This document shows positions 43,112 to 51,979 of a stretch of DNA of 64,000 bases, one piece after another; the stretch's first letter is position 1, and the number at the start of each line of letters is the position of its first letter. The stretch is from an uncultured Pelagibacteraceae bacterium (lineage in GTDB: Bacteria > Pseudomonadota > Alphaproteobacteria > Pelagibacterales > Pelagibacteraceae). The stretch spans positions 1 through 64,000 of the forward strand of contig CACHJZ010000001.1 in assembly GCA_902580275.1 (NCBI GenBank), given 5' to 3'. The position numbers and the translations under genes are program-made. Below the pieces are notes generated by a model. That model saw only the letters and a program-made list of their open reading frames with translations. It ran no database searches and was not told the origin of the DNA.

Positions 43112-44305
43112 CTAGCGAGCTTTTTTAATGCTTTTTAAAGTTAATTGTTCAACCTCTTCTAAAGTTGCTTTTTTAGGATTTTGACCATAGGCCTGATCGA
43201 GCATAGATTTTTTCGCAATTCTTTTGAATGAATCCTCAGGTACACCAATTTCATTTAATCCTCTTGGAATATCAAGTTCATCTAACATTTTATTTAAATT
43301 TTCTTTAAAACCTTTAACTGAATGGTCATCAAATTGCATTGCCTCTGACATTCGCTGAACTTTTTCCTCTAAACCAGGTAAATTATATTCCATTACTGTT
43401 GGAAGAATTATTGCATTTGTAAGTCCATGATGGGTATTATATTCTGCGCCAACCATATGAGAGATGGCATGTACTAAACCTAAGCCTTTTAAAAAAGCTA
43501 CTCCTCCTAAATAAGACCCCACAATCATTCCTCCCCTTGCAACTAAATTGTCTGGTTCATTTACTGCCAGTTTAAGAGACTTAGAAATTAAATTTAAACT
43601 TTCTAAAGCTGAACCATCACATAACGGATGAAACATAGGAACACTGTAACCCTCAATAGCGTGTATCATTGCATCAATACCGGTCCAAGCTGTTAGGTTT
43701 GCTGGTAACTTTAAAGTTAATTCTGGATCTACTAATGCTAAGCATGGTCTAGCTTCTGGATGCCAAATACAAAATTTCATACCTTTTTTTGTATCAGTAA
43801 CCATTGCAGTTATTTCTGTTTCTGCACCTGTTCCAGCAGTTGTTGGTATAGTTATTAGTTTTGGAAAAGGGTTTTTACCTTTAAGATCTCTTGGAACTTT
43901 ATCTAAAAATTCAAAATCCCACAAAGGTATTCCGCTATTAACAGTTAAGCATATAGCTTTTCCTCCATCCATAGCACTGCCCCCTCCAATTGCGATTATA
44001 GAATCATGATTACCGTCTTTGAATGCCTTGCAGCCACCATCGATTTCATCATCTCTAGGGTTGGGAGATATATTAGAATAAATATTTGATTTAATTTTTG
44101 TATCAGAAAGCAGATTTTGTAATTCACTTATAAAGGGCAGCTTAGTGCTTCCACTATCTATTACGATTAAAGGATTTTGAATATTGAAATCTTTGCAGAA
44201 TTTTCCAATTTCTTTAAATCTTCCTGGTCCATAAGCTGTAAATGTTGGAAAGGTCCAATCTTGTTTGCCTAATAAATCGTCTTTATTGAGTTTAAAATTT
44301 TGCAT
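43112..44305 (-). CDS. Iron-containing alcohol dehydrogenase
   Basis: Group III metal-dependent alcohol dehydrogenase of 397 aa. It has the NAD site GGGSAMDGGKA near residue 98, the metal-binding D and H residues in HAIEGY, HAISHMVGAEYNTHHGL near 280-296, and the ending helix bundle. Members oxidise or reduce a wide range of alcohols and aldehydes. It begins a three-gene unit with the amidase and EamA transporter, and its start is 36 bases from a divergent EamA gene. Confidence 0.92.
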   Translation of the reverse strand: MQNFKLNKDDLLGKQDWTFPTFTAYGPGRFKEIGKFCKDFNIQNPLIVIDSGSTKLPFISELQNLLSDTKIKSNIYSNISPNPRDDEIDGGCKAFKDGNHDSIIAIGGGSAMDGGKAICLTVNSGIPLWDFEFLDKVPRDLKGKNPFPKLITIPTTAGTGAETEITAMVTDTKKGMKFCIWHPEARPCLALVDPELTLKLPANLTAWTGIDAMIHAIEGYSVPMFHPLCDGSALESLNLISKSLKLAVNEPDNLVARGGMIVGSYLGGVAFLKGLGLVHAISHMVGAEYNTHHGLTNAIILPTVMEYNLPGLEEKVQRMSEAMQFDDHSVKGFKENLNKMLDELDIPRGLNEIGVPEDSFKRIAKKSMLDQAYGQNPKKATLEEVEQLTLKSIKKAR

Positions 44306-44341
44306 ATTTATTTAAAAATTTATACTAACTTACAAAAATAA

Positions 44342-45274
44342 ATGAAAATCGCAAAAGAAAAAGTAGATCTTAGGAAAACTTTAATCGCAATACTTACAAT
44401 GCTATTAGGTGTAGTTTGCGTAGATTTGTATTTAGTAGTAATTAGATTTATAGGAAATGACTATTCAGTGTTTAAATTAGCTGTTTTTAGAAATTTTTTT
44501 GCGGTAATACCATTGCTTGTTCTGCTTTTCTTTTCAGGAGAATACAACTCTCTTTTTAAGAATGTAAATAAGAAATTTTTATCTCTTTGTTGTTTTAGAG
44601 GATTAAGTTTTCTTGCAATGAATATATTTATTTTTATCTCGGTAATTAATGTTGAGTTTGCAACAGCAATGACTTTAACTTTTTCATCTCCATTTTTTAT
44701 AGTAATACTTTCGATTATATTTTTACAAGATAAAGTCGGTATATATCGATGGTCTGCAATTATAATTGGCTTTTTAGGTGTGGTATTAATTTTAAAGCCA
44801 ACGAGTGATATATTTAATTATTATTCTATATATTCAATACTAACAGCTTTTGCTTGGGGAGTAACTGTTATAATACTTAAGTTCATTCCTTCGAACTTCT
44901 CAACGTCCAAAATACAATTTTATACTTTGATGTTTAATGTGATAGGTGCATTTTTTTTATTTGTTATTTTATCAAACGATTTTACGGTTAATAATCTAAG
45001 AGATTTACTATTAATGGTTTTAACAGGAATACTAGGTGGTACAGCAGCAATATTATTTGTATACGCGTATAGACTAATTTCATTAAGTAAGCTCGCCTCC
45101 TTTGAATATTTTGGTATCCCATCTTCATTTTTATTAGGTTGGATTTTTTTTAATGAAGCTCCGTGGCAACAATTATTTCCAGGTGTTTTATTAATAGTTT
45201 CTGCTGGTTTCATAATTATATGGAGAGATTCTCAAAAAATAAAAACGGTTAAAGCTAATAAGAAATTTTACTAG
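44342..45274 (+). CDS. EamA/DMT-family transporter
   Basis: Ten-helix DMT superfamily transporter of 310 aa with two EamA repeats. Helix 4-5 region reads EFATAMTLTFSSPFFIVILS and the end of repeat 1 is FLGVVLILKP, both usual for the S-adenosylmethionine/RhaT-like branch of EamA proteins. Substrate unknown. It is divergent from the iron alcohol dehydrogenase and converges with the second proV, separated by one base. Confidence 0.88.
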   Translation: MKIAKEKVDLRKTLIAILTMLLGVVCVDLYLVVIRFIGNDYSVFKLAVFRNFFAVIPLLVLLFFSGEYNSLFKNVNKKFLSLCCFRGLSFLAMNIFIFISVINVEFATAMTLTFSSPFFIVILSIIFLQDKVGIYRWSAIIIGFLGVVLILKPTSDIFNYYSIYSILTAFAWGVTVIILKFIPSNFSTSKIQFYTLMFNVIGAFFLFVILSNDFTVNNLRDLLLMVLTGILGGTAAILFVYAYRLISLSKLASFEYFGIPSSFLLGWIFFNEAPWQQLFPGVLLIVSAGFIIIWRDSQKIKTVKANKKFY

Positions 45275-45275
45275 T

Positions 45276-46322
45276 TTATGTTTTTGATTTCATTGATCTC
45301 ATTACTATAGAACGGTCTATCTCTCCTAGAAGTTCTCCAGTCTCTGAGCATACTACTGGGTAAATTTTATCTGACTCAACTAATTTATCAATTAAAGTTT
45401 CAATTTTTGAATTATCTAAAATGCAGTCCGACTTATTTTTAAATAATTCTTTTGATTGATTGCAACAATCTTTTCTCATTACTTTGCCTGCACTTAAAAC
45501 TTTATATTTTGGAACATCCTCGCAAAAGTCTTTGACATATTGATCTTTAGGATTAGCAACAATTTCTTCAGGTGTTCCAACCTGAGAAACTTCACCATCT
45601 TTCATAATTGCAATGTGATCTCCCATCTTAATAGCCTCTAAAAAATCATGAGTAATAAAAACCATAGTTCGCTGGAGTTTTTCTTGAATTTTTAAAAGTT
45701 CGTCTTGCATCTCTCTTCTTATTAGTGGGTCTAAAGCTGAGAATGGTTCATCAAAAATTAAAATTTCAGGATCAACTGCAAGTGCTCTTGCTAATCCAAC
45801 TCTTTGTTGCATACCTCCTGATAGCTCTCTAGGATAATTATTTTGCCACCCATCCAATCCAACCATTTTTAAAACTTCCATGGATTTTTCCAATCTTATT
45901 TCTTTTTTTGTACCTCTAACTTCTAATCCGTACCCAATATTTTCTACAACTGTTCTATGTGGAAAAAGTCCAAAATGCTGGAAGACCATGCTCATTTTAT
46001 TTCTTCTTAATTCTAATAAATCTTTTGAACTCATTTTAGTGACATCAACATCGTCCATTTTTACAGTGCCTGATGTAGGTTCAATTAATCTTGAAATGCA
46101 TCTTACTAATGTTGATTTTCCACTACCAGATAGGCCCATCACTACAAACGTTTCTCCTTTTTGAATTGAGAAACTTACATCTTTTACAGCTACAACGTGC
46201 CCTGTTTTTTCTTGTACCTCTTTAATAGACAGACTTTTATCTAAATTCTTTATTATTCTTTTTTCATCTGGTCCAAACAACTTCCAAATGTTTGAGCAGG
46301 TGATTTTTTGGTCTTTATTCAT
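45276..46322 (-). CDS. proV: Glycine betaine/proline ABC transporter ATP-binding protein
   Basis: Second ProV/OpuA-type ATPase, 348 aa. Walker A GLSGSGKS near residue 60, signature LSGGMQQRVGLARAL near 165, Walker B EILIFDEPFSALD, followed by a short CBS-like C-terminal region. It is strikingly similar to the copy at 33175-34227, including the shared MSMVFQ-FGLFPH-TV block. It is divergent from proW, 78 bases between start codons, with a 20-base inverted repeat in the spacer. This copy is the likely regular partner of ProW and ProX. Confidence 0.92.
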   Translation of the reverse strand: MNKDQKITCSNIWKLFGPDEKRIIKNLDKSLSIKEVQEKTGHVVAVKDVSFSIQKGETFVVMGLSGSGKSTLVRCISRLIEPTSGTVKMDDVDVTKMSSKDLLELRRNKMSMVFQHFGLFPHRTVVENIGYGLEVRGTKKEIRLEKSMEVLKMVGLDGWQNNYPRELSGGMQQRVGLARALAVDPEILIFDEPFSALDPLIRREMQDELLKIQEKLQRTMVFITHDFLEAIKMGDHIAIMKDGEVSQVGTPEEIVANPKDQYVKDFCEDVPKYKVLSAGKVMRKDCCNQSKELFKNKSDCILDNSKIETLIDKLVESDKIYPVVCSETGELLGEIDRSIVMRSMKSKT

Positions 46323-46338
46323 GCTTAAAATTATAATT

Positions 46339-46358
46339 TATTGTCAAAATAGACAATA
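46339..46358. promoter_or_regulatory. Inverted repeat between divergent proV and proW
   Basis: TATTGTC-AAAATA-GACAATA, a perfect 7-bp inverted repeat with a six-base spacer, 16 bases upstream of the proV start and 42 bases upstream of the proW start. It is centred in a 78-base spacer that must hold both promoters, so it is a natural operator candidate for joint control of the betaine transporter. Confidence 0.45.
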
Positions 46359-46400
46359 TTTTGCTTTAAAAGTAAATTTAATTATTCTAATTTTATAAAT

Positions 46401-48515
46401 ATGTCTGCCAGCACTGAAATTATAAAAAAATCAAGCCAATCAAAAAATATTATAACTTATTTAATAGTTGGCTTAGTATTTTTAGTTGCTCTATGGCTTT
46501 CTACTCAAAACGAAGGACCATCAAAGTTTCCAAAGTATGTAACAGATCAATTTACTTTTACTGCATGGGTAAATGAGGGAGAAGATTTTCTAAAAAAAAA
46601 CTATAGATGGATGACCAAAATTGTAGCTGGATATATTAAGGCTTGCTATTATTTTGTAGAAGATTTTTTACTGGATTCTCCATGGTTATTAATCGCTGCT
46701 ATAATATTTTTACCATGTTTGATTGCGGGTGGTTTAAGACTTGGTCTCTACTCATTGTTTGTAGTTTATTTTTGGGGCGCAACAGGTATGTGGGAGCCTT
46801 CTCTTCAAACTGTTGCTTTAATGGGTTTATCAGTTTTACTTTGTGTGTTTTTTGGATTTATTCTTGGAGTGTTATGTTCTCAAAGTGACCGGTTTGAAAA
46901 TTTTATGAAACCAGTTTTGGATACCATGCAGGTGATGCCAGCTTTTGTATATTTATTTCCTGCTTTATTTTTTTTTGGTATCGGTGGTGCACCAGCAATT
47001 CTTGCAACTATGATTTATGGAATGCCTCCAATTATAAGATTAACAAATTCAGGGATACGACAAGTTCCAGCTCAAACCATAGAAAGCGCGACTGCATTTG
47101 GTTCAAATAAATTACAACTTTTATTTAAGATAAAAATTCCTTTGTCATTGCCTAGTATCATGATGGGTATCAATCAGGTAATTATGATGGCTCTGGCGCT
47201 CGTTGTTCTTGCATGTTTCATTGGAGCTGAAGGTATTGGTGGACAGGTTTGGCAAGCTATTAGAAGACTCGATGTTGGATGGGCTATGGAAGGTGGGCTT
47301 TGTATTTTGTTTATGGCAATAATGTTTGATAGGTTCAGCATGTCATTCAGTAAAACTGAAGAAAGAATTCCAGATGATGTACAGAAATTTTATTTTTTAC
47401 CACAAAGTTGGGCTAAATATTGGTTAGCAAGAATTATAGAGCAACCTTTAAAAATTACTCACGATGTAATTAAATATGTCTGTTTATTTGTAACTAGTTT
47501 AATTGCGTATTTTTTTCAATTTTTAGTTTCAATATTTAATAAAAGAACTGCAAATGATATTAAAGAATTTATAAGTAAACGATATTATATAATACCGTCA
47601 TTTATAGTTTTTTTTCTAATTAGTTTAATCGATACATATTTATTTAACTTTGGTTCTTTTCCTGAAGAATGGAAACTATCTATAAGACAACCAATTACAA
47701 ATGCTGTGGAAAGTTTAACTGTAAATCCAGGTTTTATTGCTTTTACAAAAAGTTTAAGAGCTTTTGTCTATCTAAATTTATTGCGTCCATTAGATGTTTT
47801 CTTAACTCACATACCTTGGTGGTACACTATGGCTGTATTTGTTGCGTTAGGCTACATTACCGTTGGAGTAAGATTTGCAATCATTACAGCACTATTATTA
47901 CTTTTTATTGGTGCCTGTGGAATCTGGTCTCAATCAATGATTACTCTATCATCTGTTTTAGTTTCAGTTGCTTTATGTTTTGTTGTTGGAGTACCTTTAG
48001 GAATAATAGCATCATATAGTGAAAGATTTAGGAATATTCAAAACGTTGTATTAGATGCAATGCAAACTCTTCCTTATTTCTGTTATCTAATACCAGTTCT
48101 AATGTTTTTTGGTGGTGGAATTGTTTCTGCTGTTTTAGCTACTGTTATTTACTCAATACCACCTATAGTAAGATTAACTTGCTTGGGTTTAACACAGGTA
48201 TCAGGAACTTACTCAGAAGTATCAAGATCGTTTGGTGGAACGTTAATTCAAACTTTAAAAAAAATAAAGTTTCCTTTAGCGGTTCCAAGTTTAGTTATAG
48301 GCTTTAACCAAACAGTAATAATGGCCTTTGCAATGCAAATAGTTACACCATTAATTGGTGGTAAGGGTCTTGGGTTAGAGGTATTTAATGGATTAGCCAG
48401 ATCTGATACTGGCAGAGGTCTCGCCGCAGGGATTGGTATTGTTCTTTTAGCAATAATAATAGACAGAATTACTCTGGCTTGGACAAGAAAACAAAGAGAA
48501 GCATTGGGTCTTTAA
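46401..48515 (+). CDS. proW: Glycine betaine ABC transporter permease, tandem double-length
   Basis: Inner-membrane permease of 704 aa, about twice the length of ordinary ProW. Two complete permease domains are fused. Each has its own EAA docking loop: residues 228-248 (ESATAFGSNKLQLLFKIKIP) and 606-626 (EVSRSFGGTLIQTLKKIKFP). They are joined by a charged linker with further helices around 350-480. The two halves presumably take the place of a homodimer. It is followed 107 bases later by the binding-protein gene. Substrate is inferred as glycine betaine or a similar osmolyte from the ProV and ProX families. Confidence 0.92.
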   Translation: MSASTEIIKKSSQSKNIITYLIVGLVFLVALWLSTQNEGPSKFPKYVTDQFTFTAWVNEGEDFLKKNYRWMTKIVAGYIKACYYFVEDFLLDSPWLLIAAIIFLPCLIAGGLRLGLYSLFVVYFWGATGMWEPSLQTVALMGLSVLLCVFFGFILGVLCSQSDRFENFMKPVLDTMQVMPAFVYLFPALFFFGIGGAPAILATMIYGMPPIIRLTNSGIRQVPAQTIESATAFGSNKLQLLFKIKIPLSLPSIMMGINQVIMMALALVVLACFIGAEGIGGQVWQAIRRLDVGWAMEGGLCILFMAIMFDRFSMSFSKTEERIPDDVQKFYFLPQSWAKYWLARIIEQPLKITHDVIKYVCLFVTSLIAYFFQFLVSIFNKRTANDIKEFISKRYYIIPSFIVFFLISLIDTYLFNFGSFPEEWKLSIRQPITNAVESLTVNPGFIAFTKSLRAFVYLNLLRPLDVFLTHIPWWYTMAVFVALGYITVGVRFAIITALLLLFIGACGIWSQSMITLSSVLVSVALCFVVGVPLGIIASYSERFRNIQNVVLDAMQTLPYFCYLIPVLMFFGGGIVSAVLATVIYSIPPIVRLTCLGLTQVSGTYSEVSRSFGGTLIQTLKKIKFPLAVPSLVIGFNQTVIMAFAMQIVTPLIGGKGLGLEVFNGLARSDTGRGLAAGIGIVLLAIIIDRITLAWTRKQREALGL

Positions 48516-48561
48516 ATTCAACCTATATATTGCAAGTAATTAGTGCGTTTTTTCGAGGGGT

Positions 48562-48575
48562 TTACATTTATGTAA
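48562..48575. promoter_or_regulatory. Small palindrome upstream of proX
   Basis: TTACAT-TT-ATGTAA, a perfect 6-2-6 inverted repeat about 48 bases before the proX start, in the 107-base gap after proW. An extra promoter here would let the binding protein be made in excess of the permease. The gap also contains AT-rich possible -10 elements. Weak evidence on its own. Confidence 0.3.
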
Positions 48576-48622
48576 CTTTTGAACTAAAATATGTTTTTAA
48601 TTAATTCATTGGAGGGAAAATA

Positions 48623-49630
48623 ATGAAATTATCAAAAACAATATCAGCACTATTTTTATCATTGGTGCTATTAGTGGGTAGTTTAGGGCAAGCTCATGCT
48701 AAAAGACTACACGCAGCTATTGCTGACTGGACTGGTGGTATTATCACTTGTGAAGTTGCTGTAGCAATTCTTGAAAGAGAATATGGATATAAAATTAAGC
48801 AAACGGTATTTCCATCAGGAACTGGTTTATGGGAAGCAATTGCAGCAGGCGAACTTGATTTTGCTTGTGAAAGTTGGCCAAGTTATGCTGAAGCGGACTC
48901 TGTAATGTTAAATGAAGATCTAATTTATGAAGGTAAAGTCGTAGGATCTTATAGCGGAGACGGAAGCGTAGATTTACTTGGAACAGCAGGAATAATTGGT
49001 ATGTCAGACTACTGGATACCAAAATATGCAGCTGATGAACTAGGTATTAAAACTTGGAAAGACCTAAATAAACATAAAGCAAAATTTGCAACTATTGAAA
49101 CTGGAAGCAGAGGTAGACTTATTGGTTGTCCGGTAGCTGGTTGGAATTGTCATGACCAAAAAAGACTTGATCTTTTAGGAATTGATTTCCAAGCTGATGA
49201 ACTTGGTACAGAAGCTGCAGCTATTGCAGAAGCAAAAGCAGCTTATATGAGAAAAGAACCTTTCTTATTATACCTATGGTCACCACATTGGTTTTTTGGT
49301 GAGTATGAGATGGTAGGAGTTCAACTTCCAGACCACAAAGTTTGCGACCCAGATACTTTTACTGAAGCAAACAACTGGAAAGACTGTGGAACAAAAGGTT
49401 GGCCAGCAACTGGTTGGGCTAAGGATTATACAATGAATTATGGTAATCCAGCTACTTTTGCAAAAGCTGAACATGCTGATGCTAAAAGATTCTTCGAAAA
49501 CATGTCTTTACAAAATATTGATCAAGCTAAAATGTTAGTTGAAGTTGATATTAAGAAAAGACCTGTAAAAGAAGTTGTTAAAGAGTGGTTAGACAACAAT
49601 CCAGATAAATGGAAGCCTTGGCTAAAATAA
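48623..49630 (+). CDS. proX: Glycine betaine ABC transporter substrate-binding protein
   Basis: Periplasmic binding protein of the OpuAC/ProX type, 335 aa, with a signal peptide ending AQAHA after residue 26. The mature part starts KRLHAAIADWTGG and is rich in Trp and Tyr, including WESWPSY-like SWPSY and WSPHWFFGEYE, which would form an aromatic cage for a quaternary ammonium group. A pair of Cys (GCPVAGWNCHD) suggests a periplasmic disulfide. A strong GGAGGG ribosome-binding site precedes the ATG and an intrinsic terminator follows, so high expression is expected. Confidence 0.93.
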   Translation: MKLSKTISALFLSLVLLVGSLGQAHAKRLHAAIADWTGGIITCEVAVAILEREYGYKIKQTVFPSGTGLWEAIAAGELDFACESWPSYAEADSVMLNEDLIYEGKVVGSYSGDGSVDLLGTAGIIGMSDYWIPKYAADELGIKTWKDLNKHKAKFATIETGSRGRLIGCPVAGWNCHDQKRLDLLGIDFQADELGTEAAAIAEAKAAYMRKEPFLLYLWSPHWFFGEYEMVGVQLPDHKVCDPDTFTEANNWKDCGTKGWPATGWAKDYTMNYGNPATFAKAEHADAKRFFENMSLQNIDQAKMLVEVDIKKRPVKEVVKEWLDNNPDKWKPWLK

Positions 49631-49652
49631 TACTTTTTAAATAATTAAAATC

Positions 49653-49684
49653 AAAGGCCCTTTTTTACAAAAGGGCCTTTTTTT
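49653..49684 (+). terminator. Intrinsic terminator after proX
   Basis: A 12-bp perfect inverted repeat, AAAGGCCCTTTT with its complement, four-base loop, ending in a run of T through 49684. It lies 22 bases after the proX stop and just before the SDR gene start at 49688. This is the clearest Rho-independent terminator in the window. Confidence 0.93.
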
Positions 49685-49687
49685 ATT

Positions 49688-50476
49688 ATGGCAAATCAAT
49701 CTTTAAAAAACAAAAAAATCATAATATCAGCTGGAGCATCTGGAATTGGGTTAGCCACAGTTAAAGTTTGTTTAGATAGAGGTGCAACAGTATTTGTAAG
49801 TGATATAAATGAAAAATATATCAATAAATTAAAAAAAAATTCAAAAATAAATAAAAAACTCTTTGTTTTTAATTGCGATGCTTCAGACGAGTACCAAGTA
49901 AATGAATTATTTGAAAAAATAAAGAAAAAGACATCCAAAATTGATTGCCTGATTAATAACGTTGGTATAGCTGGTCCAACTGCAATATTAGAAAATATCT
50001 CAACAGACGATTGGGAAAATACAATGAAAGTAAATGTATTTAGTCATTATTATTTCACTAGACTAGCAATACCAATGTTAAAAAAAAATAAGGGTGGATC
50101 AATTATAAATATTTCATCAGGCGCTGGAATAATGGGCTTCCCTTTAAGATCACCTTATGCTGCAAGTAAATGGGCAATTGTAGGAATGACAAAAACTTTA
50201 TCTATGGAGCTTGGTAAATTTAAAATACGTGTGAATGCGTTATGCCCAGGAACAATAAAAGGTGACAGAATGATTAGAGTTGCAAAAGATAAAGCTAAAC
50301 TTTTAAGAGTTTCAAAAAAATCTATTGAAAAAGAATTTATATCAATGGCATCTATGAATTGTTGGATTTATGAGAGTGATATTGGGAAAATGTGTGGCTT
50401 TTTGATTTCTGATGATGCAGCAAGAGTATCTGGACAAGTAATCGGTGTCGATGGAGATGCTATTAGATTACATTAG
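49688..50476 (+). CDS. SDR-family oxidoreductase
   Basis: Short-chain dehydrogenase/reductase of 262 aa. The cofactor motif reads SAGASGIGLA instead of TGxxxGIG, then NNVGIAG, the serine strand IINISSGAG and the catalytic pair in SPYAASKWAI. The C-terminal VSGQVIGVDGD is typical of 3-oxoacyl or sugar/alcohol dehydrogenases. Substrate unknown. It begins right after the proX terminator, so its promoter must lie within or near the hairpin, and it precedes the thioesterase gene by 33 bases. Confidence 0.9.
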   Translation: MANQSLKNKKIIISAGASGIGLATVKVCLDRGATVFVSDINEKYINKLKKNSKINKKLFVFNCDASDEYQVNELFEKIKKKTSKIDCLINNVGIAGPTAILENISTDDWENTMKVNVFSHYYFTRLAIPMLKKNKGGSIINISSGAGIMGFPLRSPYAASKWAIVGMTKTLSMELGKFKIRVNALCPGTIKGDRMIRVAKDKAKLLRVSKKSIEKEFISMASMNCWIYESDIGKMCGFLISDDAARVSGQVIGVDGDAIRLH

Positions 50477-50509
50477 ATCTGTAATTAATTTTGAGGTAAT
50501 AATTATTTA

Positions 50510-50980
50510 ATGACAATAAAAATTTCGACAGCAAAAATTAAAAAAGAGTGGACTGACTATAATGGCCATATGAATGTGGCTTATTACATTTTAATTTTTG
50601 ATCAAAATGCAGCGGAAACTTTAATGACAAAGCTTGATATGGGTGAGAAATCTGCTTTAGAAACTAATAAAAGTACAATGGTAGTTGAGTCACATATTAC
50701 TTACAACCAAGAATTGATTGAGGGAGACGAAGTTGAATTAAATCTTATACACTTTGACCACGATAAAAAAAGAATACAGTACAAGTTTGAAATGGTACAT
50801 AAAGAAAAAAAATATTTAGCATCAACAATTGAAGTTTTAGCCCTTTACGTTGATTTAAAAGAGAGAAAAGTTGCTGAATTTGAAAAAGAAAAAGTTGATC
50901 TTATGGCAAAATTCATTAGTGAAAATAAACATTCCTTCAAGAGCGAAAATCTAATATTCTCAAATAAACTAAAAAAATAG
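50510..50980 (+). CDS. Hotdog-fold thioesterase, possible betainyl-CoA thioesterase
   Basis: A 156-aa 4HBT-type hotdog thioesterase. The active-site block EWTDYNGHMNVAYYILIFDQ at residues 13-32 has the Asp/Asn-Gly-His pattern of the YbgC/4HBT group. In pseudomonads the carnitine cluster includes a thioesterase of this kind that releases glycine betaine from betainyl-CoA after BKACE action. With a BKACE and an L-carnitine dehydrogenase in this window, that job is a good candidate; other acyl-CoAs are possible. Confidence 0.75.
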   Translation: MTIKISTAKIKKEWTDYNGHMNVAYYILIFDQNAAETLMTKLDMGEKSALETNKSTMVVESHITYNQELIEGDEVELNLIHFDHDKKRIQYKFEMVHKEKKYLASTIEVLALYVDLKERKVAEFEKEKVDLMAKFISENKHSFKSENLIFSNKLKK

Positions 50981-51031
50981 TTTCATTCTTTTCAAATTAA
51001 AAAGATAAGTTTTTTGTTATAGGTACAGAAC

Positions 51032-51979
51032 ATGGAAGTAAATAATAATACAAAAGGTATTTTATATATAATGACTGGTATGGCATTTTTTTCCATTCAG
51101 GACTCACTTATTAAATTTATTTTTGAAGATATTGCGTTATTTGAATTATACCTTGGTAGAACACTAATCCAAGCAACTATACTTTTGGCATTTGTAATAA
51201 TAACAAAAAAACATATTACTTTAAAAACACACTATCCTTTTTTAACTCTTTTAAGAGTTATCTGTTTCTTTTTTGGATTTAGTTTTTTTTATATATCTTT
51301 AACTTTTATGACACTTGCTATGACGAGTGCACTTTTCTTCTCCTGTCCTTTTTTTATGTCAATGTTTGCTAAATTTTTTCTAAAAGAGCAAATTGGTATA
51401 AGAAGATGGTCTGCGATTGTAGTTGGATTTATTGGTGTAATAATAGTTTTAGACCCAAACTGGGAAGACTTTGATTATTTTAAATTAGCACCAGTTGCTT
51501 GTGCTATTTGCTATTCATGTTCAATGACAATAACAAAATATACATCTGACAAAGACAGTATTTATACTCAGATGACTTGGCTTTATATTTTTGCAACGTT
51601 TGCAGGTTTGATGATATTTTTAGTAACTGGGGATGGAAAATTTAATACTTTTACAGATCCAACAATGCAATTTATTGTAAGAGAGTGGTTTACTAATCCT
51701 TCAGCTTCATGGCCATACGTTCTTGTTATGGGGATTGTTGCATCTATATCATTCTTTTGTGTTTTCTCAGCTTACAGTATTGCATCTCCATCAATTGTAT
51801 CATTGTTTGAATACTCATATATTGTTTGGGCTATGCTAGCTGGTTATATTCTTTTCGAAACTATTCCAGTACCTAGAACTTTTTTAGGTGCAGCAATCAT
51901 TATTGCAGCTGGGTTCTATATTTACTTTAGAGAAAAAGTAAGAGGTCAGATGATAGCAACAGATACACCAAACAGATAA
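51032..51979 (+). CDS. EamA/DMT-family transporter
   Basis: Third EamA-type transporter in the window, 315 aa, ten helices. It has the N-terminal NTKGILYIMTGMAFFSIQDS, a repeat-ending FIGVIIVLDPNWEDF and the second repeat ending in FYIYFREK. It is distinct from the other two in sequence. Its stop overlaps the start of the following oxygenase gene by one base, implying co-expression; export of the oxygenase product is a possibility but only inference. Confidence 0.88.
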   Translation: MEVNNNTKGILYIMTGMAFFSIQDSLIKFIFEDIALFELYLGRTLIQATILLAFVIITKKHITLKTHYPFLTLLRVICFFFGFSFFYISLTFMTLAMTSALFFSCPFFMSMFAKFFLKEQIGIRRWSAIVVGFIGVIIVLDPNWEDFDYFKLAPVACAICYSCSMTITKYTSDKDSIYTQMTWLYIFATFAGLMIFLVTGDGKFNTFTDPTMQFIVREWFTNPSASWPYVLVMGIVASISFFCVFSAYSIASPSIVSLFEYSYIVWAMLAGYILFETIPVPRTFLGAAIIIAAGFYIYFREKVRGQMIATDTPNR

